DNA of 64,000 bases, from NCBI RefSeq assembly GCF_014287675.1, contig NZ_JACOPQ010000019.1:6149-70148 (forward strand), given 5' to 3'. The stretch is from Lawsonibacter faecis. Its GTDB lineage: Bacteria > Bacillota > Clostridia > Oscillospirales > Oscillospiraceae. Positions 15,122-24,180 of the stretch are shown piece by piece. The position numbers and the translations under genes were made by a program. Position 1 is the first letter of the stretch, and each line of letters opens with the position of its first letter. The notes below the pieces were generated by a model. That model was not told where the DNA came from and ran no database searches. It saw only the letters and a list, made by a program, of their open reading frames with translations.

Positions 15122-16246
15122 ATGGCAACTTTGAGTCTGAAGAACATCAAGAAGATCTACGACAAGAACGTCGTAGCCGTCCACGATTTCAACCTGGAGA
15201 TCGCGGACAAGGAATTCATCGTCCTGGTCGGACCTTCCGGCTGCGGCAAGTCCACCACCCTGCGTATGATCGCGGGCCTGGAGGACATCTCCGACGGCGA
15301 CCTTTTCATCGGCGAGAAGCGGATGAACGACGTGGAGCCCAAGGATCGCGACATCGCAATGGTGTTCCAGAACTACGCCCTCTATCCCCATATGACCGTG
15401 TACGAAAATATGGCCTTCGCCCTGAAGCTGCGTAAGACTCCCAAGGCCGAGATCGACAAAAAGGTCCGCGAGGCCGCCGAGATCCTCGATATCACCACCT
15501 ACCTGGAGCGCAAGCCCAAGGCTCTGTCCGGCGGCCAGCGCCAGCGTGTGGCCATCGGCCGCGCCATCGTGCGTGAGCCCCAGGTCTTCCTGATGGACGA
15601 ACCCCTGTCCAACCTGGACGCCAAGCTGCGCAACCAGATGCGCGCCGAGATCATCAAGCTCCGCCAGCGCATCGACACCACCTTCATCTACGTCACCCAC
15701 GACCAGACCGAGGCCATGACCCTGGGCGACCGCATCGTCATTATGAAGGACGGCTTCATCCAGCAGATCGGTACACCCCAGCAGGTCTTCGACCACCCCG
15801 CCAACATCTTCGTGGCCGGCTTCATCGGCTCCCCCCAGATGAACCTCTTCGACGCCAAGCTGGTCAAGGACGGCGCCGGTTATTACTGTACCTACGGCGA
15901 GACCCGTGTGGCGCTCTCCGACCGCATCCAGAAGGGCCTGGCCGCCAAGGGCGTGAACTCCATGGACGTCACCCTGGGCTGCCGCCCCGAGCATATGACC
16001 CTCAAGCAGGCCGCCGACCCCACCACCGTCAACGCCCATGTGGACGTGTCCGAGATGATGGGCAGCGAGGTCCATCTCCATGTGGTCGCCGGCGAGAAGG
16101 ACGTGGTTCTGCGCATCCCCTCCACCGACCTGCCCGCCCAGCACCGGGCCGGCATTCCCTTCGGCACCGAGGTCCACTTCTCCTTCCCGGAGGACCTGGT
16201 CCATCTCTTCGACCCGTCCACCGAGCTGAACCTGCTGGCCCTGTAA
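15122..16246 (+). CDS. Sugar ABC transporter ATP-binding protein (MsmK/UgpC family)
   Basis: A 374-residue ATPase that energises carbohydrate ABC importers on the cytoplasmic face of the membrane. The Walker A GPSGCGKST is at about 37-45, the signature LSGGQRQRVAIGRAI at about 134, and the Walker B VFLMDEPLSNLD follows. A C-terminal TOBE/MalK regulatory region extends from about 235. No permease or binding-protein gene is adjacent, which fits the shared ATPase role known for MsmK in Firmicutes. The start MATLSLKNI is the conserved family start, yet no Shine-Dalgarno lies before it. The nearest strong one is about 117 bases upstream, separated by hairpin-rich sequence. Confidence 0.93.
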   Translation: MATLSLKNIKKIYDKNVVAVHDFNLEIADKEFIVLVGPSGCGKSTTLRMIAGLEDISDGDLFIGEKRMNDVEPKDRDIAMVFQNYALYPHMTVYENMAFALKLRKTPKAEIDKKVREAAEILDITTYLERKPKALSGGQRQRVAIGRAIVREPQVFLMDEPLSNLDAKLRNQMRAEIIKLRQRIDTTFIYVTHDQTEAMTLGDRIVIMKDGFIQQIGTPQQVFDHPANIFVAGFIGSPQMNLFDAKLVKDGAGYYCTYGETRVALSDRIQKGLAAKGVNSMDVTLGCRPEHMTLKQAADPTTVNAHVDVSEMMGSEVHLHVVAGEKDVVLRIPSTDLPAQHRAGIPFGTEVHFSFPEDLVHLFDPSTELNLLAL

Positions 16247-16272
16247 GATAAGAACTAAGAATCAGATAATTC

Positions 16273-16312
16273 GGTCTGCCGCGAAGCTTCGCGGCAGACC
16301 GAATTTTTATTT
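16273..16312 (+). terminator. Terminator of the msmK-like gene
   Basis: GGTCTGCCGCGAAG and CTTCGCGGCAGACC form a perfect 14-bp palindrome stem, followed by GAATTTTTATTT. Confidence 0.8.
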
Positions 16313-16388
16313 CTCCCCGCAGGGGCAGGCCGCGCCGCTCTATTAACTTCCGGTTTATTTTCCATCTCACAATTTAATAAGCCCTCAA

Positions 16389-16417
16389 TTGCGCTCCCCC
16401 CCGCGCCCTGATACAAT
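16389..16417 (+). promoter_or_regulatory. Promoter of the XRE regulator
   Basis: TTGCGC, 17 bases, TACAAT, 25 bases before the start codon. Confidence 0.6.
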
Positions 16418-16442
16418 AGCCTCAACGAAAGGAGCGCTGCAA

Positions 16443-17501
16443 ATGCCGATGAACGAGATCATCCGCGAACAGCGGAAGGCGCTGGGCCTCACCCAGGAGC
16501 AGGTGGCGGACTATCTGGGGGTCACCGCCCCGGCGGTCAACAAATGGGAGAAGGGGGCCACCTGTCCGGACATCGCCCTGCTCTCCCCTCTCGCCCGGCT
16601 CCTCAGGGTGGACCCCAACACGCTGCTCTGCTTCGGCGAGGGCCCCACCGGGCAGGAGGTTGCCCGCCTCTGCAGCGAGATCGGCGCCGCCATGCGGACG
16701 GGCGGCTTCGCACGGGGCTTCGACCTCGCCATGACCCATCTCCGGACGTACCCCGCCTGCGCCCCCCTGCTCCACAGCGCCGCCATGCTGCTGGACGGCG
16801 GCCTGATGATGTCCGGCCTGTCCCCGGAGGAGAGAGAACCCTACGCCGCCCGGATCATCACCCTCTATGAACGCGCCGCCGACTGCGGGGACGGGGAGAT
16901 CCGCGTCAGCTCCACCTTCCTGCTGGCCTCAAAGCACATTGCTTCCGGGCAGTACGACAGCGCCCAGGCCCTGCTGGACCGCCTCCCCGAGCGCAGCGCC
17001 ATGGACAAGCGTCTGCTCCAGGCCAATCTCTGGGCCAGACAGGGGAAGCTGGCCCAGGCCGCCGAGGTCCTGGAGTCCCGCCTGCTCTCCGCCCTCAACG
17101 AGCTCCAGGCCCTCCTGCTGCCCCTGGCCGAGATCGCCCGGAAGGAGGGCCGGGCCGGCGACGCCGACCGGATTGCGGAAATGGCCGGGCAGGCCGTGGA
17201 CCTCTTCGGCCAGTGGTCCTACGCCGCAGCCGTCCCGCCCTTCCAGCTCGCCCTGGCCCGGGAGGACGCCGCAGCCGCCCTGGCCCGGCTCTCCGAGCTG
17301 CTGGAGGCCGTCCTCGCCCCCTGGGACTGCCGCTCCTCCCCGCTGTACCGCCACCTCCCGCTCAGGGAGAGTCCCGGGGATTTCGGCGCACAGTTCCTCC
17401 CCGCCCTGCTCGCGGACCTGGAGTCCGATCCGGGCTGCGACTTTCTCCGCACGTCTCCTGAATTTCACGCGCTCATCGCCCGCTACCGCGCCAAATGCTG
17501 A
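16443..17501 (+). CDS. XRE-family transcriptional regulator with helical-repeat C-terminus
   Basis: A 352-residue protein. The N-terminal helix-turn-helix (LTQEQVADYLGVTAPAVNKW, about 15-34) is typical XRE and probably binds DNA. The remaining ~280 residues are Ala/Leu-rich helical pairs (for example the stretches around ALLDRLPERSAMDKRLLQAN) that look like TPR-type repeats, as in peptide-sensing or developmental regulators. The start at ATG 16443 has AAAGGAG 10 bases upstream; the frame's earlier ATG at 16389 falls inside the promoter. It is monocistronic, with its own promoter and terminator. Target genes are unknown. Confidence 0.85.
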   Translation: MPMNEIIREQRKALGLTQEQVADYLGVTAPAVNKWEKGATCPDIALLSPLARLLRVDPNTLLCFGEGPTGQEVARLCSEIGAAMRTGGFARGFDLAMTHLRTYPACAPLLHSAAMLLDGGLMMSGLSPEEREPYAARIITLYERAADCGDGEIRVSSTFLLASKHIASGQYDSAQALLDRLPERSAMDKRLLQANLWARQGKLAQAAEVLESRLLSALNELQALLLPLAEIARKEGRAGDADRIAEMAGQAVDLFGQWSYAAAVPPFQLALAREDAAAALARLSELLEAVLAPWDCRSSPLYRHLPLRESPGDFGAQFLPALLADLESDPGCDFLRTSPEFHALIARYRAKC

Positions 17502-17502
17502 A

Positions 17503-17541
17503 ACCCACCCGGCAGCCTCATCAGACTGCCGGGTGGGTTTC
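17503..17541. terminator. Bidirectional terminator between the XRE gene and hemL
   Basis: AACCCACCCGGCAG and CTGCCGGGTGGGTT form a 14-bp stem with a short T-run on the plus strand. It can serve the XRE gene and the end of the hem-cob block. Confidence 0.7.
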
Positions 17542-17633
17542 TGTTTTGCTCTTCTCCTCCCTTGACAGGGGGGAGAACCGGCCGGGGCGGAGGATTTCAT
17601 CCCAGCCCCAAGCCGCCCCTGTATAGCGCCGCC

Positions 17634-18914
17634 TTACAGCGCCCCCAGCACTTCCCCGGCGGCCTCCAGCGTCCGCCGTAGGTCCTCCCCGCTGTGGGCG
17701 GCGGAGACGAACATGGCCTCGAACTGGGCGGGAGCCAGATAGACCCCCCGCTCCAGCATCCCGGCGAAATAGCGGGCGTACTTTCCCACGTCGCTGCCCT
17801 TGGCGTCGGTAAAGGTGTTCACGTCGTCCGGGGTGAAGAAGGGGGAGAGCACCGAGCCCACCTGGTTGATGCGCACCCCGGTCCCGGTCCGCGCCGCGAT
17901 CTCCCGCAGGCCGTCCGCCAGCCGCGCGGCGTAGCCGTTGATGCCGGAATAGACCTCCGGATGGGCCTTCAGATAGCGCAGCTGGGCCAGCCCCGCCGCC
18001 ATGGCCACGGGATTCCCGGAGAGGGTCCCCGCCTGGTAGACGCTCCCGCAGGGAGCCACCTGCTCCATCAGCGCCCGGCTGGCGCAGTAGGCCCCCACGG
18101 GCATCCCGCCGCCGATGATCTTGCCGAAGGTGACGATATCCGCCCGCACGCCGAAGAACTCCTGAGCCCCGCCCAGGGCCAGGCGGAAGCCGGTGATGAC
18201 CTCGTCGAAAATGAGCAGGGCCCCGTGTTTGTCGCAGAGGGCGCGCAGGCCCTCCAGGAAGCCGGGGGCGGGACCCACCACGCCCATGTTGGCGGCCACG
18301 GGCTCCACGATGACGGCCGCCACCTCTCCCGCGTTCTCATTCAGAAGGACCTCCACGCTCTGCAGGTCGTTGAACTGGGCGGTGAGCGTGTCCTTCGCGG
18401 CCCCCACGGGCACGCCCGCGGAGGAGGGGTGCCCCCCCGCCAGGGCGGAGGACCCGGCGTTGACGAGCATACAGTCGGAGTGGCCGTGGTAGCAGCCCTC
18501 GAACTTGATGAGCTTCTCCCGCCCGGTGGCCCCCCGGGCCAGCCGCAGGGCGGACATGACGGCCTCGGTGCCGGAGTTCACCATCCGCACCATCTCAATA
18601 TTGGGCACCAGCTCCACCATGAGCCGGGCGATCTCCACCTCCCGCTCCGTGGGCGCGCCGAAGGAGAGTCCGTCCTTCACGGCCTCCTCCACCGCCTCCC
18701 TGACCGCCGGGTGGTTGTGCCCCAGTATCATGGGGCCCCAGGAGCAGACGTAGTCGATGTAGCTCCTCCCGTCCGCGTCGTGGATATACGCGCCGTCGGC
18801 CCTGGTGATGAAGCGGGGGGCCATGCCCACGGCCCGGAAGGCCCGCACCGGGGAGTTGACCCCGCCGGGCAGCACCCTTTTCGCCGCCTCAAAGAGCTGT
18901 TCGCTGCGGTCCAT
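17634..18914 (-). CDS. hemL: Glutamate-1-semialdehyde 2,1-aminomutase
   Basis: PLP enzyme converting glutamate-1-semialdehyde to 5-aminolevulinate (C5 route). The protein has 426 residues, normal for HemL. MDRSEQLFEAAKRVLPGGVN at the N-terminus is typical, and the catalytic lysine lies in TFGKIIGGGMPVGAY (about 265-279). The start ATG at 18914 overlaps the hemB stop by one base (TGATG), so translation is probably coupled. It is the last gene of the hem-cob block and is followed by the bidirectional terminator. Confidence 0.96.
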   Translation of the reverse strand: MDRSEQLFEAAKRVLPGGVNSPVRAFRAVGMAPRFITRADGAYIHDADGRSYIDYVCSWGPMILGHNHPAVREAVEEAVKDGLSFGAPTEREVEIARLMVELVPNIEMVRMVNSGTEAVMSALRLARGATGREKLIKFEGCYHGHSDCMLVNAGSSALAGGHPSSAGVPVGAAKDTLTAQFNDLQSVEVLLNENAGEVAAVIVEPVAANMGVVGPAPGFLEGLRALCDKHGALLIFDEVITGFRLALGGAQEFFGVRADIVTFGKIIGGGMPVGAYCASRALMEQVAPCGSVYQAGTLSGNPVAMAAGLAQLRYLKAHPEVYSGINGYAARLADGLREIAARTGTGVRINQVGSVLSPFFTPDDVNTFTDAKGSDVGKYARYFAGMLERGVYLAPAQFEAMFVSAAHSGEDLRRTLEAAGEVLGAL

Positions 18915-19900
18915 CAGCCGATGTCCCCCTTCCTCATGGCCTGGGAGAGCTCCTTGGCGTAGTAGGTGATGAGGATGTCCGCCCCCGCCCGGAAGATGGA
19001 AACCGCGCTCTCGCACATGACGCGGTACTCGTCGATGAGCCCCGCCGCCGCCGCAGCCTTGGTCATGGCGTACTCCCCGGAGACGGAGTAGGCGCACATG
19101 GGCAGATCAAAAGCGTCGGAGCACTCCCGGATGATGTCGAGGTAGCTGAGGGCGGGCTTCACCATGAGGATGTCCGCCCCCTCCTCCACGTCCAGGGCGC
19201 ACTCCTTCACGGCCTCCTTGCGGTTGTGGGGGTCCATCTGGTAGCCCTTTCGGTCCCCGAAGGAGGGCGCGGAGCCCGCCGCCTCCCGGAAGGGGCCGTA
19301 AAACGCGCTGGCGTACTTGGCGGAGTAGGACATGATGGGGGTGTTCTGGTGGCCGTTCTTGTCCAGAACGGCCCGGATGGCCGCCACCCGGCCGTCCATC
19401 ATGTCGGAGGGGGCCACCATGTCCGCCCCGGCCTCCACGTGGGAGAGGGCGGTCCTGCTCAGAAGCTCCAGGGTCTTGTCGTTGTCCACCTCGTGTCCGC
19501 ACAGGGCCCCGCAGTGGCCGTGGTCGGTGTACTCGCACATACACACGTCGGTAATGACGTAGAAGTCGGGAAATTCCTTCTTGATGGCCCGGATGGCCTG
19601 CTGGACCACGCCCTTCCTGTCCCAGGCGGAGGAGCCGCTGGCGTCCTTCTTTGCCGGCAGGCCGAAGAGGATGCACCGGCCCACCCCGGCCTCCACGCAC
19701 TCCCGCACCGCACCGCAGACGCTGTCCAGCCCGTAGTGGTACTGCCCCTCCAGCGCGTCGATGGCCCGCCTGCCCGTGAGCTGCTCGTCCACAAAGATGG
19801 GGTAAATGAGGCTGTCGGGGGACATCCGCGTCTCCCGCACCATATGCCGCAGGCTGTCGCACCCCCGCAGCCTGCGGGGCCGAATGGTCATATCCATCAT
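18914..19900 (-). CDS. hemB: Delta-aminolevulinic acid dehydratase (porphobilinogen synthase)
   Basis: Condenses two 5-aminolevulinate molecules to porphobilinogen. The protein has 328 residues. The two Schiff-base lysines lie in YSAKYAS and MVKPALSY. The cysteines in CMCEYTDHGHCG form the zinc site of the metal-dependent type. Two ATGs (19900 and 19897) follow GGAGGAG; I give the first, and the second has better spacing. It begins 14 bases after the cobA-hemD stop and is translationally linked to hemL. Confidence 0.96.
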   Translation of the reverse strand: MMDMTIRPRRLRGCDSLRHMVRETRMSPDSLIYPIFVDEQLTGRRAIDALEGQYHYGLDSVCGAVRECVEAGVGRCILFGLPAKKDASGSSAWDRKGVVQQAIRAIKKEFPDFYVITDVCMCEYTDHGHCGALCGHEVDNDKTLELLSRTALSHVEAGADMVAPSDMMDGRVAAIRAVLDKNGHQNTPIMSYSAKYASAFYGPFREAAGSAPSFGDRKGYQMDPHNRKEAVKECALDVEEGADILMVKPALSYLDIIRECSDAFDLPMCAYSVSGEYAMTKAAAAAGLIDEYRVMCESAVSIFRAGADILITYYAKELSQAMRKGDIG

Positions 19901-19914
19901 AACTCCTCCAAATA

Positions 19915-21429
19915 TCATATCCCGGCGGGGCGGGGCGGGGCGCCAAGCCCCATCACGGTCTCCACCAGCGCGTCCATGTCGGCCCTCTCCGCCACCACGG
20001 TGCGGATGCCGTGCTTTCCGGCCTCCCCGGCGGTCTGCACGCCGATGCACGCCCCGGTCACCCCGGAGAAATCAAAGTCCTCCCCCACGGAGGCGACGAA
20101 CCCCTTCACGGTGGACGCGCTGGTAAAGGTCACCAGCAGGTCCTCTCCCCGCTCCAGCAGCTCCCGCAGCTCCCCCGACCGGGGATTCTCATAGACCGTC
20201 CGGTAGGTGTGGACGTCGTCATAGGGAATCTTACCCCCATCCAGCGCCGCAGTCAAGGCCGGGGAGCCCAGCTCAGCCCGGAGGATGAGCACCCTTCCCC
20301 GCGCCCGCTCCGCCAGCCCCGCGCCCAGATGCTCCGCGTCGTACACTTCGGGCACATAGTCCGCCCGCAGGCCGTGGGCCTTCAACTCCCCGGCGGTTCC
20401 GCCGCCGATGGCCGCCAGCTTTACGCTCCCCAGGGCCCGGGCGTCCTTACCCTGCCGGTCCAGCTCGTCCATCAGGGCGGACACCCCGGCGGGGCTGGTG
20501 AGGGCCAGCCACTCGTACGCTCCGATCCGCTCCATCGCCCGGGCCATGTCCGGACAGGGCACGATGGGCACGGTCTCGATGCAGGGGTACTCCACCACGT
20601 CGGCTCCCAGGTCCCGCAGCCGGCCGGCCAGGGTCCCCGCCCGCTCCCTGGGCCGGGTGACCACCACACGCCTGCCCTTCAGGGGCAGCCTGTCAAACCA
20701 GTCGAACCGCTCCCCCAGGGCGCACACGCTGCCGAAGACGCTGATGGCGGGCGCGCCCACCCGCTCGGCCGCCGCCTTCTCCGCCAGGGTGGCGGCGGTG
20801 GCGTCCACGCGCCGCTGCATGGGCGTGGTGCCCTGCTCCACAATGGACGCGGGGGTGTCCGGGTCCATACCGGCGGCCACCAGCCCCGCGCAGATGGCGC
20901 TCAGGCTCGTGACGCCCATGAGGAACACCAGGGTCCCCCCGGTGCGCACCAGGGCCTCGAAGTCGATGTCCAGGGGCTTTCCGTCACGGGCGTGGCCGGT
21001 GATGATGTGGAGCGAGGAGGTGAAGTCCCGGTGGGTCACCGGAATGCCGCCATAGGCGGGCACGGCGATGGCCGAGGTCACGCCGGGCACCACCTCGAAG
21101 GGTACGCCGCGCTCCTCCAGCAGTTCCAGCTCCTCGCCGCCCCGGCCGAAGAGGAAGGGGTCGCCCCCCTTGAGGCGCACCACCCGCTTGCCCTCCAGGG
21201 CCTTGTCCAGCAGGATTTGGTTGATGCCCTCCTGGGGCACCGTGTGGCGGGCCGCCCGCTTGCCCACGTCGATTTTCTCAGCCCCTTCGGGCATGAGGGC
21301 CAGGATGGGCGCGCCCACCAGGGCGTCGTACACCACCACCTGGGCCTCCTCCAGAGCTCTGCGGCCCTTCAGGGTCAGCAGTCCCGGATCGCCCGGTCCC
21401 GCGCCCACCAAAATCACGCTGCCCACCAT
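19915..21429 (-). CDS. cobA-hemD: Uroporphyrinogen-III C-methyltransferase / uroporphyrinogen-III synthase fusion
   Basis: A 504-residue two-domain protein. Residues 1-~245 are the SAM-dependent methyltransferase (VGAGPGDPGLLTLKG, VVRLKGGDPFLFGRGGEE, PGVTSAIAVPAYGGIPVTHR) that makes precorrin-2. Residues ~250-504 are the HemD synthase (starting GRRVVVTRPRERAG; AIGGGTAGELKAHG; LVTFTSASTVKGF) that closes and inverts ring D of hydroxymethylbilane. This fusion is common in Clostridia and channels uroporphyrinogen III to the corrin branch. The start at ATG 21429 has GGAAAGGAG 9 bases before it; earlier in-frame ATGs give a non-conserved extension. Confidence 0.95.
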   Translation of the reverse strand: MVGSVILVGAGPGDPGLLTLKGRRALEEAQVVVYDALVGAPILALMPEGAEKIDVGKRAARHTVPQEGINQILLDKALEGKRVVRLKGGDPFLFGRGGEELELLEERGVPFEVVPGVTSAIAVPAYGGIPVTHRDFTSSLHIITGHARDGKPLDIDFEALVRTGGTLVFLMGVTSLSAICAGLVAAGMDPDTPASIVEQGTTPMQRRVDATAATLAEKAAAERVGAPAISVFGSVCALGERFDWFDRLPLKGRRVVVTRPRERAGTLAGRLRDLGADVVEYPCIETVPIVPCPDMARAMERIGAYEWLALTSPAGVSALMDELDRQGKDARALGSVKLAAIGGGTAGELKAHGLRADYVPEVYDAEHLGAGLAERARGRVLILRAELGSPALTAALDGGKIPYDDVHTYRTVYENPRSGELRELLERGEDLLVTFTSASTVKGFVASVGEDFDFSGVTGACIGVQTAGEAGKHGIRTVVAERADMDALVETVMGLGAPPRPAGI

Positions 21430-21493
21430 AGGCCCGTTCTCCTTTCCTGCCGCCATCCATTGCCGCGGCAGATCACTTTTCATCGATGCCGTT

Positions 21494-22354
21494 TCAGTTT
21501 TCACGCCTGACCTGTCCCGCCAGCTCCGCGCCCAGCCGCTCGGCCTCCGCCCTGGGGCCGGCCGCGCGCACCCGGCGGCCGCACTCGTCCATGCCGGTCA
21601 GCGTGAGAATTTCCCCCTCCACGGTGGCGAAGGCCGCCACCGGCGAGGAGCACCCCCCGTCCAGCGCCCGGACGAAGGCCCGCTCCGCCAGGAGGCAGTC
21701 GGTGGCGTCGGCGTCCCGGAACCCGTCCAGCCAGGGGGTATCCGTCCCCGCCCGGGCCTGGACGGCCAGAATGCCCTGCCCCGCGGCGGGGAGCATCTCC
21801 TCCGGCGTAAAGCACCGGCTGATCCGCCCCTCCAGCCCCAGCCGCCTGAGTCCGGCGGCCGCCAGCACCAGGGCGGAGTACTGCCCCTCGTCCAGCTTTC
21901 GCAGCCGGGTCTGGACGTTGCCCCGCACCGGGGCCGACTCCACCCCGGGGAAAAGCCGCTTCAGCTGCAGCGCCCGCCGCCGGGACGCGCACCCGATGGG
22001 CCTTCCTGCGTCCAGCGCGTCAATCCCCGCGGGCAGCACCAGGGCGTCCCTGGGGTCTCCCCGCCGGGAGAAGGCCACCAGCGGCAGCCGCGGGTCGGTC
22101 TCCATGGGCAGGTCCTTGCAGCTATGTACCGTCAGATCCACCCGGCCCTCCAGCAGGGCGGCGTCCAGCTCCTTGACAAAGAGCCCCTTGCCCCCCACCT
22201 TGTCCAGGGTCCGGTCCAGAATCTTGTCCCCCGTGGTCTTCATGGTCACCAGCTCCAGCTCGATGGACGCATCCCAGGCCCGGATGGCCCCCATCACCGC
22301 CTCGGCCTGCCAGACCGCCAGGACGCTCTCCCGGCTTCCAACACGCAGCTTCAT
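21494..22354 (-). CDS. hemC: Porphobilinogen deaminase (hydroxymethylbilane synthase)
   Basis: Joins four porphobilinogens into hydroxymethylbilane. The protein has 286 residues, slightly short of the usual ~310. The N-terminal MKLRVGSRES and VHSCKDLPME are diagnostic, and DGGCSSPVAAF holds the cysteine that carries the dipyrromethane cofactor. The start ATG 22354 has GGAGG 5 bases before it; the frame continues upstream only as Ala/Pro-rich non-conserved sequence. It is followed 64 bases later by cobA-hemD. Confidence 0.94.
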   Translation of the reverse strand: MKLRVGSRESVLAVWQAEAVMGAIRAWDASIELELVTMKTTGDKILDRTLDKVGGKGLFVKELDAALLEGRVDLTVHSCKDLPMETDPRLPLVAFSRRGDPRDALVLPAGIDALDAGRPIGCASRRRALQLKRLFPGVESAPVRGNVQTRLRKLDEGQYSALVLAAAGLRRLGLEGRISRCFTPEEMLPAAGQGILAVQARAGTDTPWLDGFRDADATDCLLAERAFVRALDGGCSSPVAAFATVEGEILTLTGMDECGRRVRAAGPRAEAERLGAELAGQVRREN

Positions 22355-22650
22355 ATAAACCTCCATGCTCCGCCGCATCAATCCGGGCCGAAAGCCCTCC
22401 GTGGGCGGAGGTGTTTCGGCAGACGCCGCGGCCGCCGCTTCAGCGGCGAGCGGCACGCCGATTTCTATGCCTTGTTTGATGTTTGATAAATGGCAGTCTG
22501 CCCGGCGGCGCGGGAGCTTTTCGTCTGGCAAGCCGTTTTTTCGCAGGAATCCTGACGGATTTCAGGGAAACACTGCGCCGTCCAGGCGGGAAAAGACCCG
22601 CCGATTGGGCGTGTTGACGTTTTCTAACAATATTTATGCCCCGCGTGGTC
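22355..22650. other. Hairpin-rich gap between hemA fusion and hemC
   Basis: About 296 bases inside the otherwise tightly packed operon. Visible structures: GCCGAAA..CCTCCG/CGGAGG..TTTCGGC (about 22387-22420), GCCGC-TTCA-GCGGC (about 22434-22446) and GCGGG-AAAAGA-CCCGC near 22590. No gene or promoter is supported. It may be another inserted repeat. Confidence 0.4.
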
Positions 22651-24093
22651 TCACGCGAGCTCCTCCAGTGTTTTGCGGATGGCCTTTGCGGCCTCCGCCG
22701 TCCGCCTGTGCCCCACGCCGTCGGATACCACGCCAGCCACCAGACCATCCCCCAGGCACACCGCCGGAAAGAAGAAGGTGCACTCCTCCTGCGCGTCGGC
22801 CACGCTGACGGGGATGCCCAGGGCCCGGGCGTCATCCCCCACCTGCCGGTTGACGGCCCGGTCATCGGTGGCGGCCACAGCCAGAAGGGCCCCGTTCAAA
22901 TCGCCCTTCTCATAGGGCCGCGCCAGCCACCGCTCCGGCTCTCCCCGGCCCTTCCACACGGGCGCCACCACCGTGACCTCCGCGCCGAAGGACTGCAGCA
23001 CGCTGATGCGGCGGCAGGCGATGGCGCCGCCGCCCACCATGACCACCTTCCTACCCCGCAGGTCAATGAACAGCGGGAACCGGGGCGCCGCCTGCTCCCC
23101 GGCCGGGATGCGCTCTCTGTAGCCGGCCCACTGGCGCAGGCGGTCCATATGCTTTTCGATGATCTCGCCCACCCGGGCGGGGATCTCCGGGCGGTATCCC
23201 TCCCCCAGCTGGTCCACGTTGAAAAGCCGCACGCCCTCCAGCGCCCCGGCCTCGGGCTGGATATCCCGGGGAATGGCCAGGTCCACCAGCACCGCCGGGC
23301 GGCGCGCCAGCGCAGCGAATTCCTCCGCCGTCACGGTAAAGTGGGGGCTGGTGGTGGCCGAGACCAGCACCTGCGCCCGCTCCATGGCAGCGTAGCGCTC
23401 CTCATAGGGGGCGACGGCGCAGCCCCTGGGCACCACGGTCTCCCCGTGGTGGTAGGTCCGCAGGGTCACCGTCACGGCGCACCCCGCGTCCCGCAGAAGG
23501 CCGGCGGCCAGCCGTCCCATCTCGCCGTTGCCGATGACCAGGGCCGTCCTGCCCTCCAGGCGGCCCAGCTCCCGCTCCAGCACCTCCACGGCCCGCTGGG
23601 CCGCCGAGTGGGAGACCCCCGTGAGGCGCACGTTGGTCTTGACCTCCTTGGCCGCCGACACGGCGGTGCGGAAGAGGGTCTCCAGCACGCTGTCCGCCCC
23701 GCCGAACTCCCTCGCCGCGGCGATGGCGGTCTTCACCTGGGAGACGATCTGGTCCTCGCCCCAGATCTGGGACTTGAGCCCCGCCGCCACCTCGCAGAGG
23801 TGCCGGGCCGCGTCCTCCCCCCGCCGGGTGACGAAGGCGTGGGAGAAGGGCGCGTGCTCCTGCCCCGCCGCGGCGCAGAGCAGCGCCGCCGGGTCCGGCG
23901 CCTCCCCCTCCCCGCAGGAGAGGTAAATCTCCGTGCGGTTGCAGGTGGAGATGAGCACGCACCCCAGCACCCCGGCGCGGGTCTCCCGGATATGCGCGGC
24001 CAGCTCTCCCGCCTGGCTTTTGGTAAAGGAGAGCCGCTCCCGCAGCTCAATGGGCGCCAGGGCGTAGTCCAGCCCGGCCATGGCGATGTTCAT
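22651..24093 (-). CDS. hemA: Glutamyl-tRNA reductase fused to precorrin-2 dehydrogenase
   Basis: A 480-residue fusion. Residues 1-~335 are GluTR: the catalytic cysteine in STCNRTEIYL (about 49-58), GLKSQIWGEDQI, and the NADPH motif VIGNGEMGRLAAGLL. The usual ~100-residue C-terminal dimerisation helices are cut to about 45. From about residue 340, PLFIDLRGRKVVMVGGGAIA begins a Met8/CysG-N Rossmann domain, which oxidises precorrin-2 to sirohydrochlorin. One polypeptide thus covers the first step of tetrapyrrole synthesis and the first corrin-committed oxidation. The start at 24093 has AGGAGAGG about 11 bases upstream. A 296-base gap separates it from hemC. Confidence 0.93.
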   Translation of the reverse strand: MNIAMAGLDYALAPIELRERLSFTKSQAGELAAHIRETRAGVLGCVLISTCNRTEIYLSCGEGEAPDPAALLCAAAGQEHAPFSHAFVTRRGEDAARHLCEVAAGLKSQIWGEDQIVSQVKTAIAAAREFGGADSVLETLFRTAVSAAKEVKTNVRLTGVSHSAAQRAVEVLERELGRLEGRTALVIGNGEMGRLAAGLLRDAGCAVTVTLRTYHHGETVVPRGCAVAPYEERYAAMERAQVLVSATTSPHFTVTAEEFAALARRPAVLVDLAIPRDIQPEAGALEGVRLFNVDQLGEGYRPEIPARVGEIIEKHMDRLRQWAGYRERIPAGEQAAPRFPLFIDLRGRKVVMVGGGAIACRRISVLQSFGAEVTVVAPVWKGRGEPERWLARPYEKGDLNGALLAVAATDDRAVNRQVGDDARALGIPVSVADAQEECTFFFPAVCLGDGLVAGVVSDGVGHRRTAEAAKAIRKTLEELA

Positions 24094-24180
24094 ATGGCAA
24101 TCAGCCTCTCCTGTATGTATCGTTCTCTCGGGTTCCGCATCCCATCCCGCCGGGGCTTTTCGGACATTCCCCCGCCGGTC

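Noticed and set aside
1808..22633. Shared TTTTCTAAnAATATT motif at 1808-1822 and 22619-22633
   Set aside because: Only about 15 bases match and the flanks differ; too short to claim a repeat family from two AT-rich occurrences.
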